This document shows, piece after piece, positions 7,938 through 19,681 of a DNA stretch of 64,000 nucleotides (within the stretch, counting starts at the first letter, position 1; the number at the start of each line of letters is the position of its first letter). The notes below the pieces were generated by a model. That model ran no database searches and was not told where the DNA came from. It saw only the letters and a list, made by a program, of their open reading frames with translations. Location of the stretch: contig NZ_GL636091.1 of assembly GCF_000186465.1 (NCBI RefSeq), forward strand, positions 2,034,351 through 2,098,350. The letters run 5' to 3'. Made by a program: the position numbers and the translations under genes. The stretch comes from Streptococcus australis ATCC 700641. Its GTDB lineage: Bacteria > Bacillota > Bacilli > Lactobacillales > Streptococcaceae.

Positions 7938-8629
7938 CCTCTGACGACCTCCACATCTCCTACAATCCCCGCAATAACAAGCTTCACTGTTCGATGGGAA
8001 CTTCGATAATTTGGAGTCTCCATGCTTACTGTCTCATTTCTCAATTTCCTAGGTTTTTGAGAGAAGAGTCGCAATTCTCCATATAAGGTATTCACCTGCA
8101 AGCTCAGCTCCACATCCACCGGCAAAATAATCTTCGTATTACCAAACATCTTTCTCATGATGATGACATTGTCATGATTCACTACAATCACTTCGTCTAA
8201 GTGGATCGTATCCTTCCCGAATAAACGTGTAATCGTCAAATCACGAAAATGGCAGTTTACCTTTGAAAAATGATGTAAATCCCCAATCCAAGGCGTTTTC
8301 TCTTGTCGGATTTCTACATCTTCCTCATAATCTATCTTAACTTCTTCGTTTTCACGGTAAAAATAGGGATAAGCCACCAGCAAGGCATAGACTACGGCAA
8401 ACAAAAGTGCAGCGATGACATAAGGATTTAACATGACAATAAAAAACAGCAGGATGCTGGATGCCACTAAAAGAAAATTGCTCCGCTGTTTTCCAATGTA
8501 ATAATACAATAGAAGCAAGCACAGAACCACGATTAGGATGATACGAGATATATTTCCCGCCAAAATAGTGATTGCAGCCATGGTGAGTAACAAAGCTTCA
8601 ACAAACACAAACAATTGAATCTTCCACAT
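7934..8629 (-). CDS. liaF: LiaF, membrane inhibitor of LiaS
   Basis: This 231-residue protein has four hydrophobic helices in the first 90 residues, a charged linker, and a C-terminal DUF2154/LiaF domain (about 115-230) of beta strands containing FGNTKIILPVDVELSL. LiaF keeps the LiaS kinase inactive until cell-wall stress. It is first in liaF-liaS-liaR. An extended -10 TGATAAAAT (8649-8654) lies just upstream and gives a leader of about 12 bases holding GAGAGG. Confidence 0.93.
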   Translation of the reverse strand: MWKIQLFVFVEALLLTMAAITILAGNISRIILIVVLCLLLLYYYIGKQRSNFLLVASSILLFFIVMLNPYVIAALLFAVVYALLVAYPYFYRENEEVKIDYEEDVEIRQEKTPWIGDLHHFSKVNCHFRDLTITRLFGKDTIHLDEVIVVNHDNVIIMRKMFGNTKIILPVDVELSLQVNTLYGELRLFSQKPRKLRNETVSMETPNYRSSHRTVKLVIAGIVGDVEVVRG

Positions 8630-8718
8630 AATTGAACCTCTCCATTCTATTTTATCAAAATTCTATGGGATTCGCTTCCGCCTCTAGAAGGATTCGTTCC
8701 AACTCTCTCTTTACTAAA

Positions 8719-8745
8719 AAACCCAGACCGTTTGGGTCTGGGTTT
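8719..8745 (-). terminator. Terminator at the end of the gmk-stkP run
   Basis: AAACCCAGACC/GGGTCTGGGTTT forms an 11-bp stem with a 4-base loop. On the minus strand it is followed by TTTTTAG. It separates stkP from liaF. Confidence 0.88.
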
Positions 8746-8759
8746 ATAAGGTCATCATG

Positions 8760-10631
8760 TTAAGATTCTGGTTCAGTAGTCGCCGAAGGGTCCGTATTGG
8801 AATGGAATTCCACTGTTGTAGAGCTTGAACTTTCTGATGAACTGCTTGAAGCTTTCGTACTACTTGATGGTTCCGTCTTCGGTTCGTATACAGTCAAGAC
8901 AATGCGAGTCTTTTTAATATCGATGCTCGATTGAGCTTCTGGAGTCTGACTCACAATTTGACCTGGTAGGACTTCTACACCAGCCGGAAGATGCGATGTG
9001 GTCTTCCGTTCAATATTTGCTTCCTTCACCCCATAGATCTGGACGAGATTAGAGACAGCAAATTCATAATAAGAACCGACATAACTTGGTAATTCGATGG
9101 AATTACTTTCCTTCGATACTTTCAGAACAATCTTTGTTTTAGAAGACAAATCATATTTTTGACCAGCGACAGGAGATTGCTCCATAACGATTCCTGGTTC
9201 CACTTCATTGGTCTCGACTTCTTCAATCGAAATCAGCTTGCTAGAAAGCTTATAGGTGGTTTTCAGATCGTTTTCCACATATTCTCTAGACATACCAGTA
9301 TAGTCCGGCATATCAAAGGTGCTTGGCCCTTTCGAGACAACCAAATCAACCTTGCTGTTTTCCTTTTTCTGAGCTCCTGCATTTGGATTGGTACGGATTA
9401 CATAACCCTCCAGCACCGAATCACTGTATTCTTCTTTTTCGTCTCCTACTTGAAGATCCTGATCTTCAATGATAGCCCGAGCTTCTGCTACCGTTTTTCC
9501 AGATACATCCGGAACTGTTTTGTTGGCTGGACTCATATAAAGAAGAAAGGCAAAAGCAGCTAGTACCAAAGCTAGGGCTACAAACAAGACCTTGTAGCGC
9601 GTCCGCAAACGACGACGTGCCTTATTTTTTGGAGAAACTGGAGCTGTTCGATCCTCTGAAACCACTGGTCGGTCCTCATGAACTGTAGGACGAGCTTCCG
9701 ATGTTGGAAGTGGAGCCGGTTTTGGAACCACGTTCACCTTTGGTAAGGTCTTGGTATCCGCTTTTGAAGCGTCATCAAAGACTAATTTTTTCTCATTACG
9801 GCGTTCATAAGATAGACAACTTGACAAGTCGACATACATTTCAGCTACCGACTTATAGCGATCGGATAGTTTCTTTGCTGTGGCCTTAATAACAACATTT
9901 TCCAAAGCCTGCGGAACATTTTTGTTCTCTTCAATGATGGACGGAAGTGGTTTTTGGAAATGTTGCAGCGCAATGGTCACTGCACTATCCCCATCATAAG
10001 GGATATGACCCGTCAGCATTTCGTAGAAAATGATCCCCATTGCATAGATATCACTTTGAATAGAAGCCTTCGATCCTCTGGCTTGCTCTGGTGATAAATA
10101 ATGAACCGAACCCAACATAGAGTTGGTCTGGGTGAGACTGGTCTCTGCAAAGGCTACTGCAATCCCAAAGTCAGAAACCTTGGCATTTCCGTCCGATGTT
10201 AAAAGGACATTTTGAGGTTTCAAATCACGGTGAATAATGCCTTGCGTGTGCGCCAAGCGCATAGCAAGAAGGATTTGCCCCATCAAGCGAACAGCTTCTT
10301 CATTTGAGAGAGGAGCATTTTCTTTGATATAGCGTTTCAAGTCCAAACCAGCGACATATTCCATCGCCAAGTATTGCTGGCCATCCTCTTCACCGATATC
10401 CGTGATCCGAACGATATTTGGATGATCCAAATCTGCCATCGCTTTGGCCTCTCGTTGGAAGCGAGCAACTGCAATTGGATCTGTTTGGTAATTGGTCCTC
10501 AGTACTTTAACTGCAACTTCTTCACCATCTAAGATTAAATCCCGAGCGAGGTAGACGTCTGCCATTCCTCCACGCCCGATTTGGCGGATTATCTTATATC
10601 GTCCGGCAAAAATTTTGCCGATTTGAATCAT
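8760..10631 (-). CDS. stkP: StkP Ser/Thr protein kinase with PASTA domains
   Basis: StkP is the membrane Hanks-type kinase that reads peptidoglycan or lipid II at the septum and phosphorylates division proteins such as MapZ, GpsB and CcrZ partners. The cytosolic kinase domain (11-275) has the glycine loop [11 protein letters not shown], Lys42, catalytic Asp136 in HRDLKPQN and DFG at 154. One membrane helix spans about 348-366. Three PASTA repeats follow (about 371-436, 437-510, 511-585), then an unusual Ser/Thr-rich tail of about 38 residues. Pneumococcal StkP has four PASTA repeats, so this one is a repeat short. The ATG overlaps the phpP stop. Confidence 0.96.
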   Translation of the reverse strand: MIQIGKIFAGRYKIIRQIGRGGMADVYLARDLILDGEEVAVKVLRTNYQTDPIAVARFQREAKAMADLDHPNIVRITDIGEEDGQQYLAMEYVAGLDLKRYIKENAPLSNEEAVRLMGQILLAMRLAHTQGIIHRDLKPQNVLLTSDGNAKVSDFGIAVAFAETSLTQTNSMLGSVHYLSPEQARGSKASIQSDIYAMGIIFYEMLTGHIPYDGDSAVTIALQHFQKPLPSIIEENKNVPQALENVVIKATAKKLSDRYKSVAEMYVDLSSCLSYERRNEKKLVFDDASKADTKTLPKVNVVPKPAPLPTSEARPTVHEDRPVVSEDRTAPVSPKNKARRRLRTRYKVLFVALALVLAAFAFLLYMSPANKTVPDVSGKTVAEARAIIEDQDLQVGDEKEEYSDSVLEGYVIRTNPNAGAQKKENSKVDLVVSKGPSTFDMPDYTGMSREYVENDLKTTYKLSSKLISIEEVETNEVEPGIVMEQSPVAGQKYDLSSKTKIVLKVSKESNSIELPSYVGSYYEFAVSNLVQIYGVKEANIERKTTSHLPAGVEVLPGQIVSQTPEAQSSIDIKKTRIVLTVYEPKTEPSSSTKASSSSSESSSSTTVEFHSNTDPSATTEPES

Positions 10632-11368
10632 GCCATATCCTCCTCAGCAAAGCGAATCAGTACAACTGTAATATTGTCCAAACCGCCAGCATTATTCGCA
10701 AAGCGAATCAAGGTTTTTGCCTTTTCTTCAACCGATAAATCGCTGACAACGATATCACGGATTTCATCGCCAGAGATCATATTGGTTAATCCATCACTAT
10801 TGATAACAATGAAATCTCCCGCTTCAACCGTAACCATACCAAAGTCTGGTTGCAATTCATCTTTTTGTCCAATGGATTGGGTGATGATATTGCGTTGGGG
10901 ATGATGAGCCGCCTCTTCTTCCGTAATCTGGCCTGCCTTAAGCAAGGCGTTTACTAAGGAATGGTCACTGGTTAATTGATGGTATTCCCCATTACGTACG
11001 AGTCCAATTCGGGAATCCCCTACATGTGCAAATAAGACTTGGTCATCGATAATGGCAACAGCTTCGAGAGTTGTTCCCATTCCTTTATGTTCTTCATCTT
11101 GACCAATGCGATGGATCTGCTGGTTTTCTTTTTCCAGATACTCCGCAAACCACTCTCTGACTTCATTAATGGTGCTGATTTCAGTCGCTACCCAAGCAGC
11201 GCCGAGATCGGTAACAGCCATCTCGCTAGCAATATTACCAGCACGATGCCCCCCCATCCCGTCAGCTAGAAAAACCATGGATTTTCCCGCTTTATTTTTA
11301 TATTGATTTGCATAGTCTTGGTTATTTGTCCGTCTTTGACCCACATCGGTTAAGATAGAAATTTCCAT
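10628..11368 (-). CDS. phpP: PhpP PP2C-type protein phosphatase
   Basis: PhpP is the Mn-dependent PP2C phosphatase that reverses StkP phosphorylation. The 246-residue protein shows the family motifs in order: RRTNNQDYA near the N terminus, [46 protein letters not shown] and [11 protein letters not shown]. The metal-binding aspartates are present. It is translationally coupled to stkP through the ATGA overlap, the fixed gene pair of Gram-positive bacteria. Confidence 0.96.
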   Translation of the reverse strand: MEISILTDVGQRRTNNQDYANQYKNKAGKSMVFLADGMGGHRAGNIASEMAVTDLGAAWVATEISTINEVREWFAEYLEKENQQIHRIGQDEEHKGMGTTLEAVAIIDDQVLFAHVGDSRIGLVRNGEYHQLTSDHSLVNALLKAGQITEEEAAHHPQRNIITQSIGQKDELQPDFGMVTVEAGDFIVINSDGLTNMISGDEIRDIVVSDLSVEEKAKTLIRFANNAGGLDNITVVLIRFAEEDMA

Positions 11369-11389
11369 ACTGTCCGTATCCTCCTGAGA

Positions 11390-12712
11390 TTACGATATTC
11401 TTCGAAAACGACTAATAAAGAAACCGTCGCTTCCATACAATTCTGGTGTAATTAAAATACAGCCATCTTTCAGAATATCTTTTCGTTCATGATCTAATGG
11501 CACGAGTTCAAAATTTGGATGGGTTTCTAAAAACTGGTCAACCACATCAAAATTCTCTTCTCCTATAATTGTGCATGTACTGTAGACTATTATACCATCT
11601 TTCCGCACACTTTGACAAACTCCATCCAATATTTCCAATTGAATCGCCTGTAGAGACGCAAAGTCGGCATTGTCTTTATTGTACTTGATATCTGGCTTAC
11701 GGCGGATCAAACCAATCCCAGAGCAAGGGGCGTCTACCAAGATTTTATCAAAAGCATCCGCTCCAAAAGCTTCAAACACCTTGCTGGCATCCAGTTTTTT
11801 TGTCTGGATTTTATCTGCAACTCCCAGACGTTCCGCATTTTCCTGAATTAATTGGAGCTTATGATCGTACAAGTCCAAAGCTGTAACCTGCCCATCAACT
11901 AGATAAGAAGCTAGATGGGTGGTCTTGCCCCCAGGTGCTGCACAGGCATCCAAGACCTGGTCTGATGGTTGGACCTCTAAAGCCGGAGCGACCAATTGAC
12001 TGGTCTCATCTTGAATGGTTAATTTCCCTTGTTTGAAGTAATCAGAGCCCGCAAAATAGCCATTCTCCTTTACGAGGGCAGTTGAAGCCAATAAAGAATC
12101 CGAAGCCTGCAATTGCTCCTTGATGTCTTCTTTTTTATCCAGATCGACAACACGAACACTGGCCTTGTTGCGAACATAGAGACTCTCAAAAATCGCAATG
12201 GCCCGTTCTTCACCATACTCGTCCATCAACTTTTTCACCAACCAAACCGGAAGAGAATAGCGGATTGAAAGTCGTTTGTTGATTCGTTTAATCTGGTCAA
12301 TTGATGGAAGCTCCTCTCGTAGCATTTTCCGTAAGAGAGCATTGACATATTTTTCGCTCCCCTTTTTCCGTTGCTTGGCAAGCTCTACTGCTTCATGGAC
12401 AACAGCATGGAGAGGAATCTTCTCCAGATAGACGAACTGATAGAGGCTCATCAATAAAAGATGATAGATCCAGGGATCTACCTGGTCTCGATCAGCGACA
12501 AAGTGCGATAGATACCATTCCAAGGTTAGTTTGCGTGAAACCGTCCCATAGACGATTTCGGTTACTAGACTTTTATCCACATCTGACAAGGTTGCCTTGC
12601 CCAAGGATTTTTTGAGGGAGATATTTGAAAAAGCACCGTCCTGGAAAATCTCTCCTAGAGTAGATAGGGCCACCTCTCGTGCAGTCTGCATCTTATTTAC
12701 CAAATTGATCAC
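11390..12712 (-). CDS. rsmB: RsmB, 16S rRNA m5C967 methyltransferase
   Basis: RsmB (Sun) methylates C967 of 16S rRNA with SAM. It has an N-terminal NusB-like RNA-binding domain (about 10-135) and a Rossmann methyltransferase domain with [17 protein letters not shown], the catalytic [15 protein letters not shown] and [11 protein letters not shown]. The start is uncertain. A GTG at 12712 overlaps the fmt stop and gives [14 protein letters not shown]; an ATG at 12691 directly follows the fmt stop and gives MQTAREV. Neither has a clean Shine-Dalgarno, and I list the longer form. Confidence 0.93.
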   Translation of the reverse strand: MINLVNKMQTAREVALSTLGEIFQDGAFSNISLKKSLGKATLSDVDKSLVTEIVYGTVSRKLTLEWYLSHFVADRDQVDPWIYHLLLMSLYQFVYLEKIPLHAVVHEAVELAKQRKKGSEKYVNALLRKMLREELPSIDQIKRINKRLSIRYSLPVWLVKKLMDEYGEERAIAIFESLYVRNKASVRVVDLDKKEDIKEQLQASDSLLASTALVKENGYFAGSDYFKQGKLTIQDETSQLVAPALEVQPSDQVLDACAAPGGKTTHLASYLVDGQVTALDLYDHKLQLIQENAERLGVADKIQTKKLDASKVFEAFGADAFDKILVDAPCSGIGLIRRKPDIKYNKDNADFASLQAIQLEILDGVCQSVRKDGIIVYSTCTIIGEENFDVVDQFLETHPNFELVPLDHERKDILKDGCILITPELYGSDGFFISRFRRIS

Positions 12713-13628
12713 CTACTTGCAGTTGTCGCCCCAAACCATTTAAGAAATCTCCGACAGCCATCTTGGGTTTACCGGCTGGCTGAACAAGGGTCAAGGCCAA
12801 GGCTCCCTCACCCGTCGCAACAACGATTTCATTTTTATGGAGAGCTAAAATTTCCCCTGGTTCTCCTTGACCTTCACACGGTTTTGCTTGGTAAATCTTA
12901 AAGCGTTCACCCTTCCATAGGGTATGGGCAACTGGCCAAGGATACATGCCTCGAACTTGGTTAAAGAGTTCACGGTTGGTCCGTGTCCAATCCAGGCGTT
13001 CTTCTTCTGGCTTGATATTTGGAGAGAAGGTGACTTGTTGGGGATCCTGCGGTTGGGGCTTAAGCTCTCCCCCAAGGTAAGCTGGCAGAGTTTCTAAAAG
13101 AAGATCCCGGCCAACAAGAGCCAATTTCTCAAATAGGGTTCCCACATTGTCTTCCTCTAAAATAGGGATGGCGCGAGAAGAAATCATATCTCCAGCATCC
13201 ATCTCTCTGACCATTTCCATGATGGTCACACCAGCTTCTTTATCCCCATTCATGATGGCATAATGAATAGGCGCTCCACCACGGTATTTTGGAAGAAGAG
13301 AAGCGTGCACGTTGACAGAAAACTTCATCGCCTCTAACAAACGACTCGGCAAGAATTGTCCAAAGGCTGCTGTGACAATCCCGTCTGCTCCCAAAGCCAA
13401 TAAGTCTTCTAGTTCTTGGCTTCCAGATAGTTTCTCCGGCTGATAGATTGGCAAGCCTGCTTCTAAAGCCGCTTCTTTTACTGGCGTCATTCGGATTTCT
13501 TTTTTCCGACCAGCTGCCCGATCTGGTTGGGTCACAACGGCTAGAATTTCATAGCGTTCATCAGAAATCAAGCCTTTTAAGACTGTAGCTGAGAAATCAG
13601 GCGTTCCCATAAATAGTATTTTTGTCAT
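12693..13628 (-). CDS. fmt: Methionyl-tRNA formyltransferase
   Basis: Fmt formylates Met on the initiator tRNA using 10-formyl-tetrahydrofolate, which lets bacterial translation start efficiently. The 311-residue length is typical. Visible motifs are [12 protein letters not shown] at the N terminus, the formyl-transferase signature [26 protein letters not shown] with the catalytic Asn, His and Asp ([12 protein letters not shown] upstream), and a C-terminal OB-fold domain (about 205-311). The ribosome-binding site is AAGGAG. It lies between priA and rsmB in a conserved Firmicute order. Confidence 0.97.
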   Translation of the reverse strand: MTKILFMGTPDFSATVLKGLISDERYEILAVVTQPDRAAGRKKEIRMTPVKEAALEAGLPIYQPEKLSGSQELEDLLALGADGIVTAAFGQFLPSRLLEAMKFSVNVHASLLPKYRGGAPIHYAIMNGDKEAGVTIMEMVREMDAGDMISSRAIPILEEDNVGTLFEKLALVGRDLLLETLPAYLGGELKPQPQDPQQVTFSPNIKPEEERLDWTRTNRELFNQVRGMYPWPVAHTLWKGERFKIYQAKPCEGQGEPGEILALHKNEIVVATGEGALALTLVQPAGKPKMAVGDFLNGLGRQLQVGDQFGK

Positions 13629-13639
13629 TTTTTCTCCTT

Positions 13640-16030
13640 CTACATAAAACTTTGCGGTTCATTGTCAATGCTGACTCGAAGATCTTGATTTTCCCGCTCT
13701 TGAGTATAGTCCAAAATCTGATTTAAAACCTGTGGCAAATGGTCTTCAAACCGGTACTTCAACAGGATTTGATAATGGAACAAATTATGCGTGCGAGCAA
13801 TCGGTTTTGGCGTTGGTCCCAAGATTTGGACCTGATCGGACAGACCTTCTTTCAACAGGTCCATCACCTGATAAGCTTTTTTAACCACGACCTCTTCTTG
13901 TTTGTGAGAGAGGGTTAAACCTACGGTGTAATAATAAGGTGGATAGCCTAATTGGTGGCGCACCTTCATTTCATAGGCATAAAACCCTTCATAATCTTGG
14001 CGTTTCGCATATTCAATAGCATAATGATGAGGATTATAGGTCTGAATCAGAACCTGGCCCTCTTTATCCGCACGACCGGCCCGTCCTGCCACCTGGGTTA
14101 ACAGTTGGAAAGTCCGCTCTGACGAGCGAAAATCAGGTAAATTTAGGGCTGTATCAGCATTGAGGACACCGACTAGCGTTACATTAGGGAAATCCAAGCC
14201 CTTGGCAATCATCTGGGTCCCAAGCAAAATATCGGCTTGCCCTTGACCAAACTGGTCCAACAAGGCCTCGTGACTCCCTTTTTTCCGAGTAGTATCAACG
14301 TCCATCCGCAGAATACGAGCCTCTGGGAAAATTTCTTGTAACTCATCGTAGGCCTTCTGGGTCCCCGTCCCGTAATAACGAATGGATCGACTTTGGCAAT
14401 TGGGACAGACAGTTGGTATGGCCTTATGGTAATTACAATAATGGCAGTCCATCGTCTTGGTATCCATGTGGAGGGTCAAGGAGATATCACAGTTAGGACA
14501 GGTATCTACCTGACCACATTCCCGACACATGACAAAACTGGAATAACCTCGGCGATTGAGCATAAGGACGACTTGCTCTTTTCTCTGCAGACGTTCTGCA
14601 ATAGCCTCCAACAACTTGGGCGTATAAGTTCCAGATTCCTGCTGGCCAATATAGTCCCTGAAATCGATCACTTCTACCTCTGGAATGCGGGCAAGCGGAT
14701 TAGCCCGTTGGGTCAATTGAAGAAATTCATAGACTCCTTTTCCTGCACGGGCTCGTGTTTCTAGACTAGGAGTCGCCGACCCCAAGACCAAAACAGCCTG
14801 GTGATACTGAGCTCGTAGCAAAGCCACTTCACGCGCATGGTAGCGGGGATTGCTATCTTGTTTATAGGTTGCTTCATGTTCTTCATCGATAATGATAGCT
14901 CCTAGGTTCTTCAGAGGAGCAAAGATAGCAGACCGTGCTCCAACAACTACTTGGGCCTCCCCTCGCTCAACACGTCTCCACTCATCGTATTTTTCACCGT
15001 TGGATAGACCTGAATGAAGGATGGCTACCCGATCCCCAAAGCGAGAAATGAAGCGATCCGTCACTTGAGGTGTCAAGGAAATTTCGGGAACCAACATAAT
15101 AGCTGTTTTACCCTTATCCAGCACCTCTTGGATGATTTGGAGGTAAACTTCCGTCTTTCCACTTCCTGTCACCCCTTCTAGCAAGAAGGGTTTGGAAGGT
15201 TGCCCAATTTTGATGGTTACCGCTTGAACTGCTCGTTCTTGTTCAGCATTTAAAACCAAGGCCTCTGTCGACTCTTTGTCTTTAAAGTAGGCTGCTGCAC
15301 GATTGACTTCTTTCTCAAAAATCAGCAAGGCTCCCTGATCGATGAAATAGTTCACAACTGGACGAGAGAATTCCGCCAATAAATCACTCAAAGGCGCATC
15401 CACTTCTTGACCTTGGACAAACTCACGCAAGGCCAAGCGCTTTTTAGCATTCTTAGCGATTTCCAAATTTTTAAGTAGGGGTTGATTTACTCGATACCAT
15501 TTTTCTGTTTTGATATGTTTACGATCCACTGCTTGGTATTCTACTTCCAACTCTCCCTTACGAGTCAGTCGCATCATTCGTGCTTGTGCATCAATATCCA
15601 AAGAAGAAAAGGCCAAGCTGGTCGCTGTTCCAAAAATGTCTTCTCGATCCTCTGGCGATAACAGTTCTGTCGGATGGAGAATTTTGTCATAGGAAGAATT
15701 TAAAACACTCGGTAGCATGGCTTTCAAGAGGGTGATCTTGTAGGCAAAAACCGTCTTTCGCAACTGATCTGCCAGCCAAAATTGCTCCTCTCCTAGAACT
15801 GGTTGGTAGTCTAAGACCTCCACGATACTTTTCAATTCTTGATCTTTAACTGCTAGAGTGGTCTCTTCAAGGCCAACCACAATCCCTTGAATGAGCCGAT
15901 TTCCCTTTCCAAAGGGAACATGCACCCGCATTCCTTTTTCCAAGAAAGGAGAAAACTCTTCTGGTACCTGGTAGCTATAGGGCTTGTCTGTTTGCATCAA
16001 GGGAACATCAACGATGACTTGTGCTAGCAT
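13640..16030 (-). CDS. priA: Primosomal protein PriA (replication restart helicase)
   Basis: PriA reloads the replisome at stalled forks. It has an N-terminal DNA-binding domain, Walker [13 protein letters not shown], a DEEH box ([13 protein letters not shown]) and helicase C motifs ([14 protein letters not shown]). Between the helicase lobes are paired zinc-binding Cys groups (CRECG, CPNC, CHYC, CPNC). The open frame extends 20 codons further upstream, but I choose the ATG at 16030 ([15 protein letters not shown]). AAGGAGGTG, a perfect ribosome-binding site, lies just before it inside the longer frame, and the N terminus then fits the family. Confidence 0.96.
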   Translation of the reverse strand: MLAQVIVDVPLMQTDKPYSYQVPEEFSPFLEKGMRVHVPFGKGNRLIQGIVVGLEETTLAVKDQELKSIVEVLDYQPVLGEEQFWLADQLRKTVFAYKITLLKAMLPSVLNSSYDKILHPTELLSPEDREDIFGTATSLAFSSLDIDAQARMMRLTRKGELEVEYQAVDRKHIKTEKWYRVNQPLLKNLEIAKNAKKRLALREFVQGQEVDAPLSDLLAEFSRPVVNYFIDQGALLIFEKEVNRAAAYFKDKESTEALVLNAEQERAVQAVTIKIGQPSKPFLLEGVTGSGKTEVYLQIIQEVLDKGKTAIMLVPEISLTPQVTDRFISRFGDRVAILHSGLSNGEKYDEWRRVERGEAQVVVGARSAIFAPLKNLGAIIIDEEHEATYKQDSNPRYHAREVALLRAQYHQAVLVLGSATPSLETRARAGKGVYEFLQLTQRANPLARIPEVEVIDFRDYIGQQESGTYTPKLLEAIAERLQRKEQVVLMLNRRGYSSFVMCRECGQVDTCPNCDISLTLHMDTKTMDCHYCNYHKAIPTVCPNCQSRSIRYYGTGTQKAYDELQEIFPEARILRMDVDTTRKKGSHEALLDQFGQGQADILLGTQMIAKGLDFPNVTLVGVLNADTALNLPDFRSSERTFQLLTQVAGRAGRADKEGQVLIQTYNPHHYAIEYAKRQDYEGFYAYEMKVRHQLGYPPYYYTVGLTLSHKQEEVVVKKAYQVMDLLKEGLSDQVQILGPTPKPIARTHNLFHYQILLKYRFEDHLPQVLNQILDYTQERENQDLRVSIDNEPQSFM

Positions 16031-16092
16031 GCTTCCACCTCCTTCCTGTCCTAGCGCTAAATAGCAAAAAATAAGATTGAGCGAACCCAACC

Positions 16093-16407
16093 TTAAATTT
16101 TTTCACCATCTTCTTTTTCTTTCGCGATTTGTTCTTTAATTTTACGCTCTTCTTCTTCTTTACGCAAGCGTTCTGCTTCGATTCGACGACGAACCGCTTC
16201 ACGCTTAGCTTCTGGATCTGGGTGAATCACCACATTTCCTGATTCAATCTCTTCCAAGGCACGCAAGGTAGATTTTACTGATTGAAATTCTTGAGTAGGA
16301 GTTGCACCACTCTCTAACTCATGAGCTCGTTTGGCTTCAAGAATAACCAAAGAGTATTTTGACGGTACTTTATCCAACAATGTGTCAATAGATGGTTTTA
16401 ACATCAT
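16093..16407 (-). CDS. rpoZ: RNA polymerase omega subunit
   Basis: Omega helps assemble RNA polymerase by binding the beta-prime subunit. The 104-residue protein starts with the family's [27 protein letters not shown] region (the first of two adjacent Met codons may not be used). It ends in a long acidic and basic helical tail of repeated Glu, Lys and Arg typical of streptococci. It follows gmk by 27 bases, and gmk-rpoZ-priA is a conserved order. Confidence 0.95.
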   Translation of the reverse strand: MMLKPSIDTLLDKVPSKYSLVILEAKRAHELESGATPTQEFQSVKSTLRALEEIESGNVVIHPDPEAKREAVRRRIEAERLRKEEEERKIKEQIAKEKEDGEKI

Positions 16408-16434
16408 AATCTTTTTACCTAATTCCTATTCTAA

Positions 16435-17085
<651 letters not shown>

Positions 17086-17207
17086 CTATCTAGTGTAACA
17101 AAAATAGAAAGATTTTTCAATAGATTTTTCCTAGAGACAAGGCCCTAATCACTTCTCTGCCAATGAACCATTTTCATCTGTGCTATCCCATTTTTAACAC
17201 GACTCAC

Positions 17208-17250
17208 AAAAAATAGCCAACCAAGGTTGTTCCACCTTCGCTGACTATCT
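17208..17250 (-). terminator. rny terminator
   Basis: An imperfect stem of about 15 bp (GATAGTCAGCGAAGGT with AACCTTGGTTGGCTAT, using G-U pairs) is followed on the minus strand by a T run. It ends the rny transcript before gmk. The rest of 17065-17277 holds the gmk upstream region, and I see no gene there. Confidence 0.7.
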
Positions 17251-17277
17251 TTTTTTAGATATGGCTTTTAACAAGCT

Positions 17278-18885
17278 CTATTTTGCATAATCAATGGCAC
17301 GTAATTCACGAATAACGGTTACCTTGATGTTACCAGGATACTCCAAGTTGGACTCAATCTTCTCACGGATATCATGAGCCAAGATGGTCAACTTATCATC
17401 CTTGACTTCTTCAGGGCTGACCATAATTCGAATTTCGCGACCTGCTTGCAAGGCAAAGCTTGTCTTAACTCCCTCAAAGCCATTTGCAATTTCTTCAAGA
17501 TCTTGCAGGCGTTTGATGTAGCTTTCAAGAGACTCGCTCCGGGCACCTGGACGCGCTGCACTCAAGGCATCTGCTGCTGCGACAATGACTGCGATGACAC
17601 TTTCTGGTTCGACATCACCATGGTGACTAGCAATCGTATTGACAACAACTGGATGCTCTTTGTATTTACGAGCTAATTCAGTACCAATTTCTACGTGGCT
17701 GCCTTCTACCTCACGGTCGATGGCTTTACCAATATCATGAAGGAAACCAGCTCGACGAGCCAAGGTAGCATTTTCACCAAGCTCACTAGCAATAATACCA
17801 GATAACTTAGCAACCTCAATGGAGTGACGCAAGACGTTCTGTCCATAAGAAGTTCTGAATTGCAAGCGTCCCATAATCTTCATCAAATCAGGATGTAGAT
17901 TTGGTGCGCCAATTTCATAGGCTGCTGCTTCACCATATTCACGAATCCGTTGGTCAATTTCCAAACGGTTCTTCTCTACCAACTCTTCAATCCGAGCTGG
18001 ATGGATGCGACCATCTTTCAAGAGACTTTCCATGGTCATTCGTGCGATTTCCCGACGAATCGGATCAAATCCAGACAGGGTGACTACTTCTGGAGTGTCA
18101 TCAATAATCACATCCACACCTGTCAAGCTTTCGAAGGTTCGGATATTTCGACCTTCGCGACCAATAATCCGGCCCTTCATTCCATCATCTGGTAAATGAA
18201 CCGTTGAGTTGGTCTGTTCTGCCACAAAATCCCCGGCCATCCGTTGCATGGCTTGAACCAGGATATCTTTTGCAACTTTATCTGAACGTTCTTTCACTTC
18301 CACTTCTGCTTCTCGAATTCGAGTCGCAATCTCTTTGGAAAGTCGTTCTTCTGTTTGCGTTAAGATAATATCACGTGCTTCCGATTGAGTCAGAGAAGCA
18401 ATTTTTTCTAATTCTTCTTCTTTCTTCTTTTCTAGCTCATGTAATTGTTCTTCACGCGCATCAATGTGTTTAGTTCTATCTGAAAGACTTTGCTCTTTTT
18501 GTTCAAGAGCTTGCTCTTTGCTCGTAAGATTGTCATCTTTGCGATCAAGATTATTCGAACGTTCCGCTAAGCGGGTTTCTAATTGTTTTAATTCTTGACG
18601 CTCTGATTTAAACTCAGCATCGACTTCTTCTCGATATTTTCTGGCTTCTTCCTTTGCCTCCAAAAGTGCTTCTTTTTTAAGTGAACTAGACTCGTGCTTA
18701 GCTTCTTTCAAAATCAAATCAGCTTCGCGCTCTGCCTGTCCACGTAAATTCGTTGCTTCTTGTTCAGCATTTAAAAGAGTAAGTTCTGCAGCCTCTTTCG
18801 ATGATTTCATCTTGACTGAGATCCCTACATATCCAATGACTAAACCAATGATTGCGGCAAAAACAATTGCAATTCCAAATTCCAT
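17278..18885 (-). CDS. rny: Ribonuclease Y
   Basis: RNase Y is the membrane-anchored endonuclease that starts bulk mRNA decay in Firmicutes. The 535-residue protein has an N-terminal membrane helix (about 3-25), a long coiled coil (about 30-215) rich in Glu, Lys and Arg, a KH RNA-binding domain (about 225-290, [15 protein letters not shown]) and an HD domain whose metal motif is [21 protein letters not shown]. It is monocistronic, with its own promoter (TTGTTA, 17 bp, TAAAAT; 18934-18962) and terminator. Confidence 0.97.
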   Translation of the reverse strand: MEFGIAIVFAAIIGLVIGYVGISVKMKSSKEAAELTLLNAEQEATNLRGQAEREADLILKEAKHESSSLKKEALLEAKEEARKYREEVDAEFKSERQELKQLETRLAERSNNLDRKDDNLTSKEQALEQKEQSLSDRTKHIDAREEQLHELEKKKEEELEKIASLTQSEARDIILTQTEERLSKEIATRIREAEVEVKERSDKVAKDILVQAMQRMAGDFVAEQTNSTVHLPDDGMKGRIIGREGRNIRTFESLTGVDVIIDDTPEVVTLSGFDPIRREIARMTMESLLKDGRIHPARIEELVEKNRLEIDQRIREYGEAAAYEIGAPNLHPDLMKIMGRLQFRTSYGQNVLRHSIEVAKLSGIIASELGENATLARRAGFLHDIGKAIDREVEGSHVEIGTELARKYKEHPVVVNTIASHHGDVEPESVIAVIVAAADALSAARPGARSESLESYIKRLQDLEEIANGFEGVKTSFALQAGREIRIMVSPEEVKDDKLTILAHDIREKIESNLEYPGNIKVTVIRELRAIDYAK

Positions 18886-18933
18886 GTTTTTACCCCTAAT
18901 CTAATGAATAGTTGAATTAAAAAATTCTTTATT

Positions 18934-18962
18934 ATTTTATCATATTTTTACAAAATTAACAA
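18934..18962 (-). promoter_or_regulatory. rny promoter
   Basis: On the minus strand, TTGTTA (18957-18962) and TAAAAT (18934-18939) are 17 bp apart, and a TG extends the -10. The leader is about 40 bases and contains AGGGG before the ATG. Confidence 0.7.
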
Positions 18963-19119
18963 ACAAATTTTCTAGCGAAAACTAATCTATTTCTGCTATC
19001 ATTCTAATGCTTCTTTCCCTTGATTCTAACGGGGAAACACCTTAAAAACAAGCTTCTGAATCCTATTTCAACGGCTACTTGCCACTCTCTTCTCTTGTGT
19101 TTTCTTCCAGCGCCAATTG

Positions 19120-19128
19120 TGCTATAAT
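19120..19128 (+). promoter_or_regulatory. luxS extended -10 promoter
   Basis: TGCTATAAT is a perfect extended -10; no clear -35 is seen. The start near 19135 gives a leader of about 21 bases with TGAGGAAG before the ATG. Confidence 0.7.
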
Positions 19129-19155
19129 CAAGAAAAAAGGAATTGAGGAAGATAC

Positions 19156-19638
19156 ATGACGAAAGAAGTTATTGTGGAAAGTTTTGAACTAGACCACACT
19201 GCTGTAAAAGCCCCTTACGTCCGCCTAATCGGAGAGGAAACTGGACCAAAAGGAGATGTTATCTCAAACTATGATATCCGCTTGGTTCAACCAAATGAAG
19301 ACTCTATCCCGACTGCTGGTTTACATACGATTGAGCACCTATTAGCTATGTTGATCCGTAAGCGCATTGATGGGATGATCGATTGTTCCCCATTTGGGTG
19401 TCGTACTGGATTTCATATGATTATGTGGGGTCAGCACGATCCAAAAACCATTGCACAAGTGATTAAATCTTCTTTAGAGGAAATTGCTGAAGCGACAAGC
19501 TGGGAAGACGTGCCAGGAACGACGATTGAATCTTGCGGAAACTATAAAGATCACAGCCTCTTTTCTGCCAAAGAGTGGTGCAAATTGATTCTCGAACAAG
19601 GTATTTCTGACGATCCATTCACACGCCATATCGTATAA
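19156..19638 (+). CDS. luxS: S-ribosylhomocysteine lyase (AI-2 synthase)
   Basis: LuxS cleaves S-ribosylhomocysteine to homocysteine and DPD, the precursor of autoinducer-2, as part of the activated methyl cycle. The 160-residue protein has the zinc ligands His57 and His61 in HTIEH and Cys127 in ESCGNY, and the catalytic Cys82 in FGCRTGF. It stands alone between divergent rny and convergent mapZ, with its own promoter and a shared bidirectional terminator. Confidence 0.98.
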   Translation: MTKEVIVESFELDHTAVKAPYVRLIGEETGPKGDVISNYDIRLVQPNEDSIPTAGLHTIEHLLAMLIRKRIDGMIDCSPFGCRTGFHMIMWGQHDPKTIAQVIKSSLEEIAEATSWEDVPGTTIESCGNYKDHSLFSAKEWCKLILEQGISDDPFTRHIV

Positions 19639-19642
19639 AAAA

Positions 19643-19676
19643 CAAAAGACTTCTCTTTCAAAGAGAAGTCTTTTTT
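19643..19676. terminator. Bidirectional luxS / mapZ terminator
   Basis: AAAAGACTTCTCTTT pairs with its downstream complement around a 3-base loop, with T runs on both strands. It lies between the convergent luxS and mapZ stops. Confidence 0.92.
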
Positions 19677-19681
19677 AATTC

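Noticed and set aside
18963-19110. Extra gene or RNA in the rny-luxS spacer
   Set aside because: No open frame, no stable hairpin and no second promoter pair; it looks like the two divergent promoter regions only.
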